Shown: positions 7,856-14,698, counted from the first letter of the stretch. The stretch is 15,138 bases of DNA from Pseudomonadota bacterium (GCA_023386115.1 JAEWKL010000558.1:1-15138), one strand, 5' to 3'. The notes: generated by a model from the letters alone, not told the origin. Numbers and translations: made by a program.

Positions 7856-7927
7856 CCCGTGCCGGGTCCGCCCTGATCCGGCTTCAATGAACCAAAACCC
7901 GACCTGCCGCAAATCGTCCGGCACGGG
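7856..7927. repeat. Spaced 9-bp inverted repeat between pyrH and frr
   Basis: The arms at 7856-7864 and 7919-7927 are exact reverse complements separated by 54 bases. They occupy most of the 141-base pyrH-frr spacer. In RNA they could close a larger fold. There is no T-tract, so it is not an obvious terminator. A chance match in GC-rich DNA cannot be excluded. Confidence 0.4.
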
Positions 7928-7949
7928 AGTTGCCCGAGCGTGACGCCGT

Positions 7950-8708
7950 TTACGGCGCCACCAGGGTCGAGGGCGCGCTTCCTGTGAGGATCGCCGTCAC
8001 CGAACTCGGCGCGTGGACCGAGCCGACGATCAGCGGCAGCCCGCCGTCGCGGGCGAGCGCGAAGGCGGCGGTGTCCATCACCTTGAGGTCGCGGGCGATC
8101 GCCTCGTCGTGGCTCAGGCGGTCGTAGCGCACGGCGCCGGGATTGGTCTTCGGATCGGCGGAATAGACGCCGTCGACCTGCGTGGCCTTCAGCACCGCGT
8201 CGCATTTCAGCTCGGCGGCGCGCAGGACCGCGGCGGTATCGGTGGTGAAGTACGGGTTGCCGGTGCCGCCGGCGAGCACCACGACCTGGCCCTTGTCGAG
8301 ATGGTGCAGGGCCGGCTGGCGGGCATAGGTCTCACAGATCGTCGGCATCGACACCGCCGACATGGTGCGGGCCGTGACACCCGCGGCGTTCAGCGCCGTC
8401 TCCAGCGCCAGCGAGTTCATCACCGTCGCCATCATGCCGAGGGAGTCGCCGGTGGCGCGGTCGATCCAGCCCGCCGCCGAGACCCGCGCGCCCCGGATCA
8501 CGTTGCCGCCCCCGACCACGAGGGCGATCTGGAAGCCCTCGCCCACCGCCCGGGCGATGTCGTCGGCCAGGGATGCCAGGGTCGGCGGGTGCAGCCAGTA
8601 GCCGTCGGGTGCAGCCAGCGCCTCGCCGGAGAGCTTCACCAGCACGCGGCGGAACGGGGACGGGCCTTGCTCCGGCAGAGGCTTTTCCGACAACGGATGT
8701 TCGGGCAT
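7950..8708 (-). CDS. pyrH: UMP kinase
   Basis: PyrH phosphorylates UMP to UDP with ATP and is a hexameric, allosterically controlled enzyme of the amino acid kinase fold. The 252-residue protein has VLVKLSGEAL (about residues 22-31) and the nucleotide-binding VVGGGNVIRG (64-73). It also has RTMSAVSMPTICE, VVLAGGTGNPYFTTDTAA, and the KATQVDGVYSADP segment of the ATP site. A short non-conserved tail of about 18 residues precedes the kinase core, making it slightly longer than the E. coli enzyme. The ATG at 8708 has GAGGAG six bases upstream. It is the first gene after the tsf terminator, so it probably starts a new transcription unit running to rseP. Confidence 0.97.
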   Translation of the reverse strand: MPEHPLSEKPLPEQGPSPFRRVLVKLSGEALAAPDGYWLHPPTLASLADDIARAVGEGFQIALVVGGGNVIRGARVSAAGWIDRATGDSLGMMATVMNSLALETALNAAGVTARTMSAVSMPTICETYARQPALHHLDKGQVVVLAGGTGNPYFTTDTAAVLRAAELKCDAVLKATQVDGVYSADPKTNPGAVRYDRLSHDEAIARDLKVMDTAAFALARDGGLPLIVGSVHAPSSVTAILTGSAPSTLVAP

Positions 8709-8774
8709 GGGCGCTCCTCTGGCCGCCCGCGGGGCGACGGCTGTCGGCGTCGGGTGTCGTGTCGAGTCGGCCGG

Positions 8775-8803
8775 GTTCTAGCCTGTCGTTTCCGGCCCGT
8801 CGA
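8775..8803 (-). promoter_or_regulatory. Candidate promoter for the pyrH-to-rseP unit
   Basis: On the minus strand a TCGACG box (8803-8798) and a TAGAAC box (8780-8775) lie 17 bases apart. Each matches the sigma-70 consensus at 4 of 6 positions. They stand between the tsf terminator and pyrH, about 65 bases before the start codon. A promoter is expected in this gap, but the exact boxes are uncertain. Confidence 0.35.
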
Positions 8804-8853
8804 GGCGGCCCCTGGCCTGAATCGGCATGGTCACGCGCCGGAACCATGGCACG

Positions 8854-8881
8854 AAAAAGGGGGCCCGCCGGGCGGACCCCC
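8854..8881 (-). terminator. Rho-independent terminator after tsf
   Basis: On the minus strand, positions 8881-8859 fold into a 9-bp stem (five G-C pairs, one G-T wobble, three more G-C pairs) with a 5-base loop. Five T follow at 8858-8854. It lies about 70 bases beyond the tsf stop and separates the rpsB-tsf unit from pyrH. Confidence 0.88.
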
Positions 8882-8953
8882 TCCTCAAACCCTGGGTGCT
8901 GAGCAGCGAGGCCGCCCAGCGCGCGATCAACTCTTGATCGACCCTTGACTTGA

Positions 8954-9877
8954 TCAGCCCTTGGCCGCGGCCGCGACCTCGGCGGCGAAGTCCGGAGCCT
9001 CTTCCTTCTCGATGCCTTCGCCCAGCGCGTAGCGGACGAAGCCGGTGAGCTTGATGGGAGCGCCGGCCTTGCCCTCGGACTCCTTGAGCACCTGGGCAAC
9101 GGTCTTCGACGAATCGTGCACGAAGGGCTGATCGAGGAGGGTGACCTCCTTGTAGTAGCTCTTCAGGCCGCTCTCGACGATCTTGGCCAACACGTGGTCG
9201 GGCTTGCCGGCGTTCTTCTCGCGCAGGATGTTGCTCTCGCGCTCGACCGTGGCCGCGTCGACGCCCGAGGCGTCGAGCGCCACCGGGTTGGTCGCCGCGA
9301 CGTGCATGGCGATCTGGCGGCCGAGCTGGCTGAGGACCGTCACGTCGCCGGCCGATTCGAGGGCGACGAGCACGCCGATCTTGCCGAGACCCTCGGAGAC
9401 CTGGCTGTGGACGTAAGTCGCGATGACGCCCTTCTCGACCGAGAGCTTGGCGACGCGGCGCAGGGTCATGTTCTCGCCGATGGTGGCGATCAGCTCCTGC
9501 AGCTTGTCCTTCACGGTGGTCTCGGCGCCCGGGAAGCGGGCGGCCTCGAGGGCCTCGACGCTGGCCTCGGCGTTCAGCGCCAGCTTGGCGGCCTCGCGGA
9601 CGAAGGCCTGGAAGCTGTCGTTGCGGGCGACGAAGTCGGTCTCGGAGTTCACCTCGACGACCGCGGCGTGGTGGCCGGCGGACTCGACCGCGACCAGACC
9701 CTCGGCGGCGACGCGGCCGGCCTTCTTGGCGGCCTTGGCGAGGCCCTTCTTGCGCAGCCAGTCCACGGCCGCCTCGAGGTCGCCGGCGGTCTCGTTCAGG
9801 GCCGACTTGCAGTCCATCATGCCCGCGCCGGTCTTCTCGCGCAGCTCCTTGACCATCGCTGCCGTGATGTTGGCCAT
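8954..9877 (-). CDS. tsf: Translation elongation factor Ts
   Basis: EF-Ts exchanges GDP for GTP on EF-Tu. The 307-residue protein has the N-terminal UBA-like domain (about residues 1-45), with ITAAMVKELREKTGAGMMDCKSAL. The TDFVARN motif at 80-86 contacts the EF-Tu nucleotide site, and the two-part dimerisation core with PVALDASGV follows. The ATG at 9877 is chosen because it gives the standard MANITAAMVKELR start and has AGAGGA at a good distance. A further in-frame ATG at 9895 would place that Shine-Dalgarno sequence inside the gene. It follows rpsB by about 147 bases containing two hairpins, and a strong terminator follows it. Confidence 0.97.
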   Translation of the reverse strand: MANITAAMVKELREKTGAGMMDCKSALNETAGDLEAAVDWLRKKGLAKAAKKAGRVAAEGLVAVESAGHHAAVVEVNSETDFVARNDSFQAFVREAAKLALNAEASVEALEAARFPGAETTVKDKLQELIATIGENMTLRRVAKLSVEKGVIATYVHSQVSEGLGKIGVLVALESAGDVTVLSQLGRQIAMHVAATNPVALDASGVDAATVERESNILREKNAGKPDHVLAKIVESGLKSYYKEVTLLDQPFVHDSSKTVAQVLKESEGKAGAPIKLTGFVRYALGEGIEKEEAPDFAAEVAAAAKG

Positions 9878-9942
9878 CGTGGGATCCTCTTGCATGGGCG
9901 CCCCGGCACGCCGTAAGCGCGCCGGTCGGCGGATAAAGGGAA

Positions 9943-10007
9943 CCCGGCGCCGTGGCGGCGCCGGGCTTTGAAAGGTCGTCCGGTCCGCGGGGCTAACGCG
10001 CCCCGCG
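9943..10007 (-). promoter_or_regulatory. Two consecutive hairpins between rpsB and tsf
   Basis: On the minus strand the first structure after rpsB is an exact 8-bp stem (10007-10000 with 9993-9986, 6-base loop). The second is an exact 9-bp stem (9965-9957 with 9951-9943, 5-base loop) followed by TTCCCTTT. Neither has a proper T-tract, so full termination is unlikely. They could act as an attenuator, a processing site or a transcript-end stabiliser that sets the S2 to EF-Ts ratio. That role is inferred from position only. Confidence 0.55.
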
Positions 10008-10024
10008 TCTGATCCGTGCCGGCG

Positions 10025-11074
10025 TTACGCCGCCGCGGCGGCCTCGACGAAGCCGCGGGCCTGGTTGACCCAGCCGTCGCGGTCGATGCGGCCGTTGAGC
10101 TTCAGGTCGCCGTCGACCTTGGCGATGTCCTCGGCCGACATCGCGGCAATCTGCCAGTAGTGGTAGATGCCGGCGTCGTTGAGCTTCTGCACCAGCTGCG
10201 GGCCGACGCCCGTGAGCTTGGTCAGGTCGTCCGGCGCGCCGCGGGGGGCGGCCAGCAGCTCGAAGGGCTCGCCGACATACGGCTCGGTGATGTCGACGGG
10301 CGCGACCTCGGGCTCGTTGGCGAGCGCCGGCAGCTCCTCGGCCATCGGCTCGTCGGACTCGCCGAGGTCGATGCCGAGCGCGCCCTGGCCGCGCGAGATG
10401 CCGTCGATCGCCGCGCGGGCGACGAGGTCGCAGTAGAGCGCGATGGCGCGGCCGGCATCGTCGTTGGCCGGGACCACGTAGGTGATGCCGTCCGGGTTGC
10501 AGTTGGTGTCGACGATGGCCGCCACCGGGATCTTGAGGCGGTTCGCCTCCTTGATCGCCAGCTGCTCCTTGTTGGTGTCGATCACGAACAGCAGGTCGGG
10601 AACGCCGCCCATGTCCTTGATGCCGCCGAGCGCCTTCTCGAGCTTGTCCTTCTCACGGGACAGCATCAGGCGCTCCTTCTTGGTGAGGCCCTGGCCGCCG
10701 CCGCCGAGGATCTCGTCGACCTTGCGCAGGCGCTGGATCGAGCCCGAGATGGTCTTCCAGTTGGTCAGCGTGCCGCCGAGCCAGCGGGAGTTCACGTAGT
10801 ACTGGGCCGAGCGCTTGGCCGCGTCCGCGATCGTGTCGGCCGCCTGGCGCTTGGTGCCGACGAACAGCACCCGGCCGCCCTTGGCGACGGTGTCGCTCAC
10901 CGCCTGCAGCGCCTGGTGCAGGGCCGGCACCGTCTGGGCGAGGTCGATGATGTGGATGTTGTTGCGGGTGCCGAAGATGTACGACTGCATCTTCGGGTTC
11001 CAGCGGTGCGCCTGGTGGCCGAAATGCGAGCCGGCCTCGAGCAGCTGGCGCATGGTGAAGTCGGGAAGGGCCAT
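10025..11074 (-). CDS. rpsB: 30S ribosomal protein S2 with C-terminal helix-hairpin-helix-like extension
   Basis: S2 is a late-assembling protein of the small ribosomal subunit. The core (about residues 1-230) is typical: FTMRQLLEAGSHFGHQ, RWNPKMQSYIFGTRNNIHIIDL, GRVLFVGTKRQA, NSRWLGGTLTNW and PDLLFVIDTNKE. The protein has 349 residues, about 100 more than E. coli S2. An acidic Pro/Glu-rich linker (about 231-281) leads to a separate domain (282-349). That domain contains LTGVGPQLVQKLNDAGI and ends with NGRIDRDGWVNQA, a helix-hairpin-helix-like fold by pattern. The ATG at 11074 gives the standard start and has GGAGAG about 13 bases upstream; an ATG at 11098 is less likely. It is first in the cluster, with a candidate promoter and a structured leader upstream. 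Confidence 0.96.
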   Translation of the reverse strand: MALPDFTMRQLLEAGSHFGHQAHRWNPKMQSYIFGTRNNIHIIDLAQTVPALHQALQAVSDTVAKGGRVLFVGTKRQAADTIADAAKRSAQYYVNSRWLGGTLTNWKTISGSIQRLRKVDEILGGGGQGLTKKERLMLSREKDKLEKALGGIKDMGGVPDLLFVIDTNKEQLAIKEANRLKIPVAAIVDTNCNPDGITYVVPANDDAGRAIALYCDLVARAAIDGISRGQGALGIDLGESDEPMAEELPALANEPEVAPVDITEPYVGEPFELLAAPRGAPDDLTKLTGVGPQLVQKLNDAGIYHYWQIAAMSAEDIAKVDGDLKLNGRIDRDGWVNQARGFVEAAAAA

Positions 11075-11160
11075 GGTCTTTCTTTCTCTCCGGTTCATCC
11101 GCCGCGGAGGAAGCGACCGGTGCCATGAGCGAATGCCGACAAGGACATCGCCGAGAGGCG

Positions 11161-11200
11161 GCCGGCCACCGGAAACGCCTCATTCAGGCATGAGGCCGGC
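11161..11200 (-). promoter_or_regulatory. Structured 5' leader of rpsB mRNA
   Basis: In the rpsB leader, 11196-11190 and 11183-11177 form an exact 7-bp stem with a 6-base loop. The outer arms 11200-11194 and 11167-11161 are also exact 7-base complements. The two pairings share bases, so they could be alternative folds. S2 represses its own mRNA in enterobacteria through a leader element. Whether this leader does the same is inference. Confidence 0.4.
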
Positions 11201-11223
11201 TCCGCGTGTGGGATGGGCGGGCC

Positions 11224-11250
11224 TTTATCCGATCGGGATGGGGATGGCAA
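11224..11250 (-). promoter_or_regulatory. Candidate promoter for rpsB-tsf
   Basis: On the minus strand TTGCCA (11250-11245) and GATAAA (11229-11224) lie 15 bases apart. Each matches the sigma-70 consensus at 4 or more of 6 positions. The spacing is short; a shifted -10 (TAAAGG) would give 17. The boxes are followed by a leader of roughly 140 bases. This is the best match I found upstream of rpsB. Confidence 0.35.
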
Positions 11251-11958
11251 GGCTCCGGCCGTGGGCGCAATGGCAGCCCCGACAACGGTTGCGTCCCATG
11301 CCCGCGCATTCCAGCGGCCTTGCCGGATGGCGCTGCCGACTGCTATGGCCCGAGCCGTCAGCGAGGATGTAATTCACCTCCGAGGGAATTCCATGAGGTC
11401 ACGTATCCCGCTGCCGGCTGTGATGTTTGCGTCGTCGTCTCTATGCATGATCGGGCGGACAAGTCAATGAACATATGCGAATTGATCTTGGGTGATTCAG
11501 CTGCATTTTATATTGTATAGCGTATCGTTCGAAGGATGTGCGCACGCTAGATCGCATCTATTTACGTCTTTGCGGCGATTGATAGTGCCTAGAACGATTG
11601 CGCGCAGTTTTCCGTTTGTTTGTTTAATTCTTGATCATGTCATGTGTGATATATAGATTTATGTCGGCGATGTAGGCTAGAATGATCACAGGGGCAGGGC
11701 TTCCAGGAAAGACACGGACGATCTTCCTGGAAGGATCAAGAGGTATTACAATTTTATTGATCGTCGAGCACCCTCGAGCCGAAATTTTTTAAATGCTTTA
11801 TATGGAAATGATGGATTTTTCGCCTGCAAGTGCTGTTTATACGGAGCGTATTTGTTGGTTCGTCTCTGCGGAAGGTGTCGCTGTAACATAGCAAATTGCG
11901 TGACGGTCAATCGAAATGTCGCATTCTGCGAGAAGCCGAGGAACAGGAGGACAACCGA
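11251..11958. other. AT-rich region without recognisable genes upstream of the FkbM gene
   Basis: About 700 bases separate the rpsB promoter region from the FkbM start. From about 11460 the composition falls sharply: 20 of 60 bases are G or C at 11461-11520 and 22 of 60 at 11761-11820. Open frames in it are short and resemble nothing I know. It holds sigma-70-like boxes (for example TATATT at 11509-11514 and TATAGA at 11652-11657), a 10-bp inverted repeat at 11700-11733, and a weak 5-bp hairpin followed by six T (11764-11790). It may be the regulatory region of the downstream gene, a site for a nucleoid silencer, or decayed foreign DNA. Confidence 0.6.
11700..11733. repeat. Perfect 10-bp inverted repeat upstream of the FkbM gene
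   Basis: The arms CTTCCAGGAA (11700-11709) and TTCCTGGAAG (11724-11733) are exact reverse complements with a 14-base spacer. A second short pair, GATCAA (11734-11739) and TTGATC (11757-11762), follows directly. There is no T-tract after it. It may be an operator for a dimeric regulator or a hairpin in an RNA leader. It lies about 225 bases before the start codon. Confidence 0.65.
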
Positions 11959-12756
11959 ATGTCGACATTGAATGTTGAATTCGCCGGAAAGTCATTTGTA
12001 ATCGATAACTCAGACGGCATGGATGCTGTCGCGGGTCAGCTCGCTTCTGGGTCATACGAAGCGCCGCTTCCATTCTTGATGATGGCAACTTTATTACGTG
12101 TGGAGGGTGCGTTCATCGATGTCGGCGCCAATACCGGCATCTATTCGGTCATGGCATCGACTTTCCAGCCAAATAAAAATGTTTACGCATTCGAGCCCCT
12201 GCCTCCCGTCCTAAGTATCCTCCGTAAAAATCTTGCACTCAATAACCTGCAAGACAAAGTTAAGGTTCATGAGATTGCGCTGAGCGACCGCAACGGTGTC
12301 GCGTCGTTGCATATCCCGGACCCGCACCATGGGCTTGTCGAAACGAGTGCATCGCTCGAAAGTGAATTCAAGCCGGCGCACTCGATCATCGAAGTGCCTG
12401 TGAAGCGCTTCGACGACATCGATGTTTCCGATTTCATCGGCGTCATCAAGGCTGACATCGAGGGACATGAATACGCGTTCCTCAACGGCGCGCGAGAGAC
12501 GATCATGCGCGATCGTCCGATCATCTTCGCGGAAGTCGTCGGCCCTGCGAAGCGTGGCCCGATGAACGCGCTTCTGCAGAATACGGGATATATGGATTTC
12601 AGGCTACGGCCCGATATGGTCATTCATGACGGAGAGGTGCTGTTCGACAACGAGGCGTGGAATCACGCGTTGATTCCGATTGAACGGCTCGCAAAATTCA
12701 AGGAAATCTGCGACTCCTGCGGTCTCCCCATGTTTCGCCGCTTTCAACTCTCGTAA
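11959..12756 (+). CDS. FkbM family SAM-dependent methyltransferase
   Basis: FkbM-family enzymes transfer a methyl group from S-adenosylmethionine, usually to hydroxyl groups of sugars, polyketides or glycans. The substrate here cannot be told. The 265-residue protein has SAM-binding motif I, FIDVGANTGIYS (52-63), and the acidic motif II, VYAFEPLPPVLSILRKNL (75-92). It has the family hallmark IKADIEGHEYAFLNGA (163-178) and a late conserved strand IIFAEV (188-193). The ATG at 11959 is chosen because AGGAGG stands eight bases upstream. A TTG at 11896 would add 21 residues of unlike composition. G+C is only about half (29 of 60 at 12121-12180, 33 of 60 at 12361-12420), well below the neighbours, which suggests recent acquisition. 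No glycosyltransferase or other partner gene lies beside it, and it is transcribed away from rpsB. Confidence 0.9.
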   Translation: MSTLNVEFAGKSFVIDNSDGMDAVAGQLASGSYEAPLPFLMMATLLRVEGAFIDVGANTGIYSVMASTFQPNKNVYAFEPLPPVLSILRKNLALNNLQDKVKVHEIALSDRNGVASLHIPDPHHGLVETSASLESEFKPAHSIIEVPVKRFDDIDVSDFIGVIKADIEGHEYAFLNGARETIMRDRPIIFAEVVGPAKRGPMNALLQNTGYMDFRLRPDMVIHDGEVLFDNEAWNHALIPIERLAKFKEICDSCGLPMFRRFQLS

Positions 12757-13178
12757 ACGGTGGCGGAACGCGCCGCTTGCCGCGGGTCAACGAGAGATGA
12801 AATCGATCGAAATCCGTCGTGCACCAGCGGCGATGGCATGTGCGCGTCGGGAGCGGGTGGGTTGTTGACGCATGGGACGGCCGGCCTCTCGATGGGGCCG
12901 GCCGCCCCGGCCGGGCGCCATCTCGATGCCCGGCTTGCATCCGCGGATCGCGCCGGCCGGGATTTCCGGTCGACGCCGGCGCGGGGCATGTCCCGCCATG
13001 GCCGTCTTCCGGCGGCTCGGACCTGCTGACGGTGACGGCGGTCCCTTCCCCGCTCAAGGGGTGAGGAGCTCAAGGGGTGAGGAGAATGCCGGCGCGATCC
13101 TCCTCGCGACCGTTCTCCGAACGACGTTGGCGGGGCAGGCCAAGCGCCCCATCCTGAGCGGTGCATCAGGGCATCCTC
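12757..13178. other. GC-rich spacer between the converging FkbM and crotonase genes
   Basis: The composition returns to the GC-rich background here. Open frames on both strands are rich in Arg, Pro and Ser with no recognisable domain, and look like by-products of GC-rich DNA. It contains a 16-bp tandem duplication (13052-13083) and two copies of the palindrome GGCCGGCC (12879-12886 and 12896-12903) that could pair with each other. No intrinsic terminator with a T-tract was found, although the two flanking genes converge here. Confidence 0.6.
13052..13083. repeat. 16-bp tandem duplication
   Basis: Two exact copies of GCTCAAGGGGTGAGGA lie in direct tandem (13052-13067 and 13068-13083). The region is non-coding. 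A recent slippage event or part of a dispersed intergenic repeat family are both possible. Confidence 0.85.
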
Positions 13179-13967
13179 TCACCGGCCCGTCCAGCGCGGC
13201 GGGCGCTTACCCAGGAAGGCTTCCATCCCTTCTCGGAAATCCGCGCTCGTGTAGCATTGCAGGATCAGGTCGTCCCCCGCCTCGGACGGCGCCTCGTCGC
13301 GCGCCCGGCGCAGGCCTTCCTTGGTGGCGGCGAGGGTCAGAGGGGCGTGGCCGGCGACCAGGTGGGCGAGGTCGGTCGCCCGCTCGGCGAGGGCGGCCGT
13401 ATCCTCCACCACCTCGCTCACCAGGCCGATCGCCTGGGCCTCCTCGGCCTCGATCAGGCGGGCGGTGAAGATCATCTCCTTCACCCGGGCGGCGCCCACC
13501 AGCGCCGAGAGCCGGCGCAGGTTGGAGACCGAGAGGCAATTGCCGAGGGTGCGGGCGATCGGGAAGCCGAAGCGGGCGTCCCGCGTGGCGAGGCGCAGGT
13601 CGCAGGATGCGGCGATGGCCGCTCCGCCGCCGGTGCAGGCTCCGGCGATCGCCGCGATGGTGGGCTTGGCGCAGCGCTCGAGGGCGCCGAGCACCCGGTC
13701 CATGAAGCGCTCGTAGCCGAGCGCGTCCTCCGGCGTGGAGAAGGCGCGGAACTGCGCGATGTCGGTGCCGGCCGCGAAGGCGCGTCCGCCCGCCCCCTGG
13801 ATCACCACCGCGCGGATTGCCGGATCGGCGTCGATCGCTTGGGCAAGGCCGTGCAGGCGCTCGTACATCGCGAAGGTCAGGGCGTTGCGCGCCTGCGGCC
13901 GGTTGAGGGTGATGCGGGCGATGCCCTCGGCGTCAACCTGATAGAGCAGTTCGTCGGTGTCGGTCAT
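13179..13967 (-). CDS. Crotonase (enoyl-CoA hydratase/isomerase) family protein, noncanonical active site
   Basis: Crotonase-fold enzymes act on acyl-CoA thioesters, using two backbone NH groups to hold the thioester oxygen. The 262-residue protein spans the whole family: ITLNRPQARNAL (19-30), the first oxyanion-hole segment GGRAFAAGTDI (60-70), and the second, AGACTGGGAAIAASCDLRLA (108-127). The C-terminal helices follow. Aligned by eye to rat enoyl-CoA hydratase, the two catalytic glutamates (Glu144, Glu164) are replaced by Ala117 and Ile137, so ordinary hydratase activity is doubtful. It may be an isomerase, a decarboxylase, another lyase or a thioester-handling protein. The ATG at 13967 begins a standard family N-terminus but has no clear Shine-Dalgarno. 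It diverges from the DUF3140 gene, with 139 bases between them. Confidence 0.88.
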   Translation of the reverse strand: MTDTDELLYQVDAEGIARITLNRPQARNALTFAMYERLHGLAQAIDADPAIRAVVIQGAGGRAFAAGTDIAQFRAFSTPEDALGYERFMDRVLGALERCAKPTIAAIAGACTGGGAAIAASCDLRLATRDARFGFPIARTLGNCLSVSNLRRLSALVGAARVKEMIFTARLIEAEEAQAIGLVSEVVEDTAALAERATDLAHLVAGHAPLTLAATKEGLRRARDEAPSEAGDDLILQCYTSADFREGMEAFLGKRPPRWTGR

Positions 13968-14106
13968 GAGGGCTGGGTCCGTGCAGCGGGTGTCCGACCC
14001 TAGCGCCCGCATCCGTCCCCGTCTCCCCGGCGATCCGCTGCCCTGCGACGAACGCGAGAGCCCCTCGTGACGTTGATGCGCGACTCGATTGTGAAGGAGG
14101 CGACGC

Positions 14107-14484
14107 GTGAGCAAGCAGACCGGATCCGAGGCGGGCGACCACGAGGACATCGACCGGGCCTTCCGCGAGGCGGTGAACATGGCCCCGCGCGAGCTGGAGA
14201 CGTGGCTCGACACCGAGGAGAGCCGATCGGTCGGCTGGAGCGACGGTGCCAAGAAGGAGGGGCCTGCGGGCGGCGAATCCGTCGGCCACCATCAGGGGCG
14301 GCGGATCGTCGAGATCAAGCACACCAAGAAGGCGGACCTCACGGACGACGATTATGCCGATATGCGCAAGGTCGTGGCCTATGTGAAGCGCCACCTCGCC
14401 CAGGGCGGGCCGAAGGAGGAGGTGAAGACCTCGCGCTGGCGCTACTCCCTCATGAACTGGGGCCACGATCCGCTCAAAGACTGA
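14107..14484 (+). CDS. DUF3140 domain-containing protein
   Basis: This 125-residue protein matches the DUF3140 pattern as I remember it. It contains VNMAPRELETWLDTEES (about 23-39), SVGHHQGRRIVEI, the stretch around DLTDDDYADMRKVVAYVKRHLAQ, and the strongly conserved end RWRYSLMNWGHDP. The function of the family is unknown. The protein is small, charged and soluble, with no signal peptide or membrane segment, so it is probably cytoplasmic. The start is a GTG at 14107 with a near-perfect AAGGAGG six bases upstream, implying efficient translation. An Asp/Glu-rich N-terminal tail precedes the domain. It diverges from the crotonase-family gene and is followed by 260 non-coding bases, so it is likely a single-gene unit. 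Confidence 0.88.
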   Translation: MSKQTGSEAGDHEDIDRAFREAVNMAPRELETWLDTEESRSVGWSDGAKKEGPAGGESVGHHQGRRIVEIKHTKKADLTDDDYADMRKVVAYVKRHLAQGGPKEEVKTSRWRYSLMNWGHDPLKD

Positions 14485-14698
14485 CGCAATCCCGCCGCCG
14501 CGACATGGTGGCGCGGGCGGGAGCGCAAGTTTCTCCCGCACCGCATCCGCGTCGAGAACTGTTTCTGCCGCGAAACCCATTGGCGAAACGAACCATGCTC
14601 CGGCCCAAGTTCGGCCCGGATCTTGCTGACCCTTGTGGGTACCTCAACGTCTTCGCATCGCCGCGGCGATGTGGCTGAGTGGGGTCAAGGATAAAAGG

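Noticed and set aside
7942..7960. Short palindrome at the pyrH stop codon as a terminator
   Set aside because: The stem is six bases with a two-base loop and no T-tract, and frr follows in the same direction.
11206..11520. Possible small plus-strand genes upstream of the FkbM gene
   Set aside because: The frames cross the composition change, have no Shine-Dalgarno or known motif, and overlap the rpsB promoter region.
11449..11762. Cluster of eight GATC sites in the AT-rich region
   Set aside because: GATC is also frequent in the housekeeping genes of this window (two in 3121-3180 alone), so the count is not distinctive.
11764..11790. Plus-strand terminator upstream of the FkbM gene
   Set aside because: There is a run of six T, but the stem is only five base pairs and is separated from the T-run, and no plus-strand gene precedes it.
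12744..13166. Minus-strand open frame of about 140 codons between the FkbM and crotonase genes
   Set aside because: It overlaps the 3' end of the FkbM gene, is rich in Arg/Pro/Ser, and includes the tandem duplication; nothing in it resembles a protein family.
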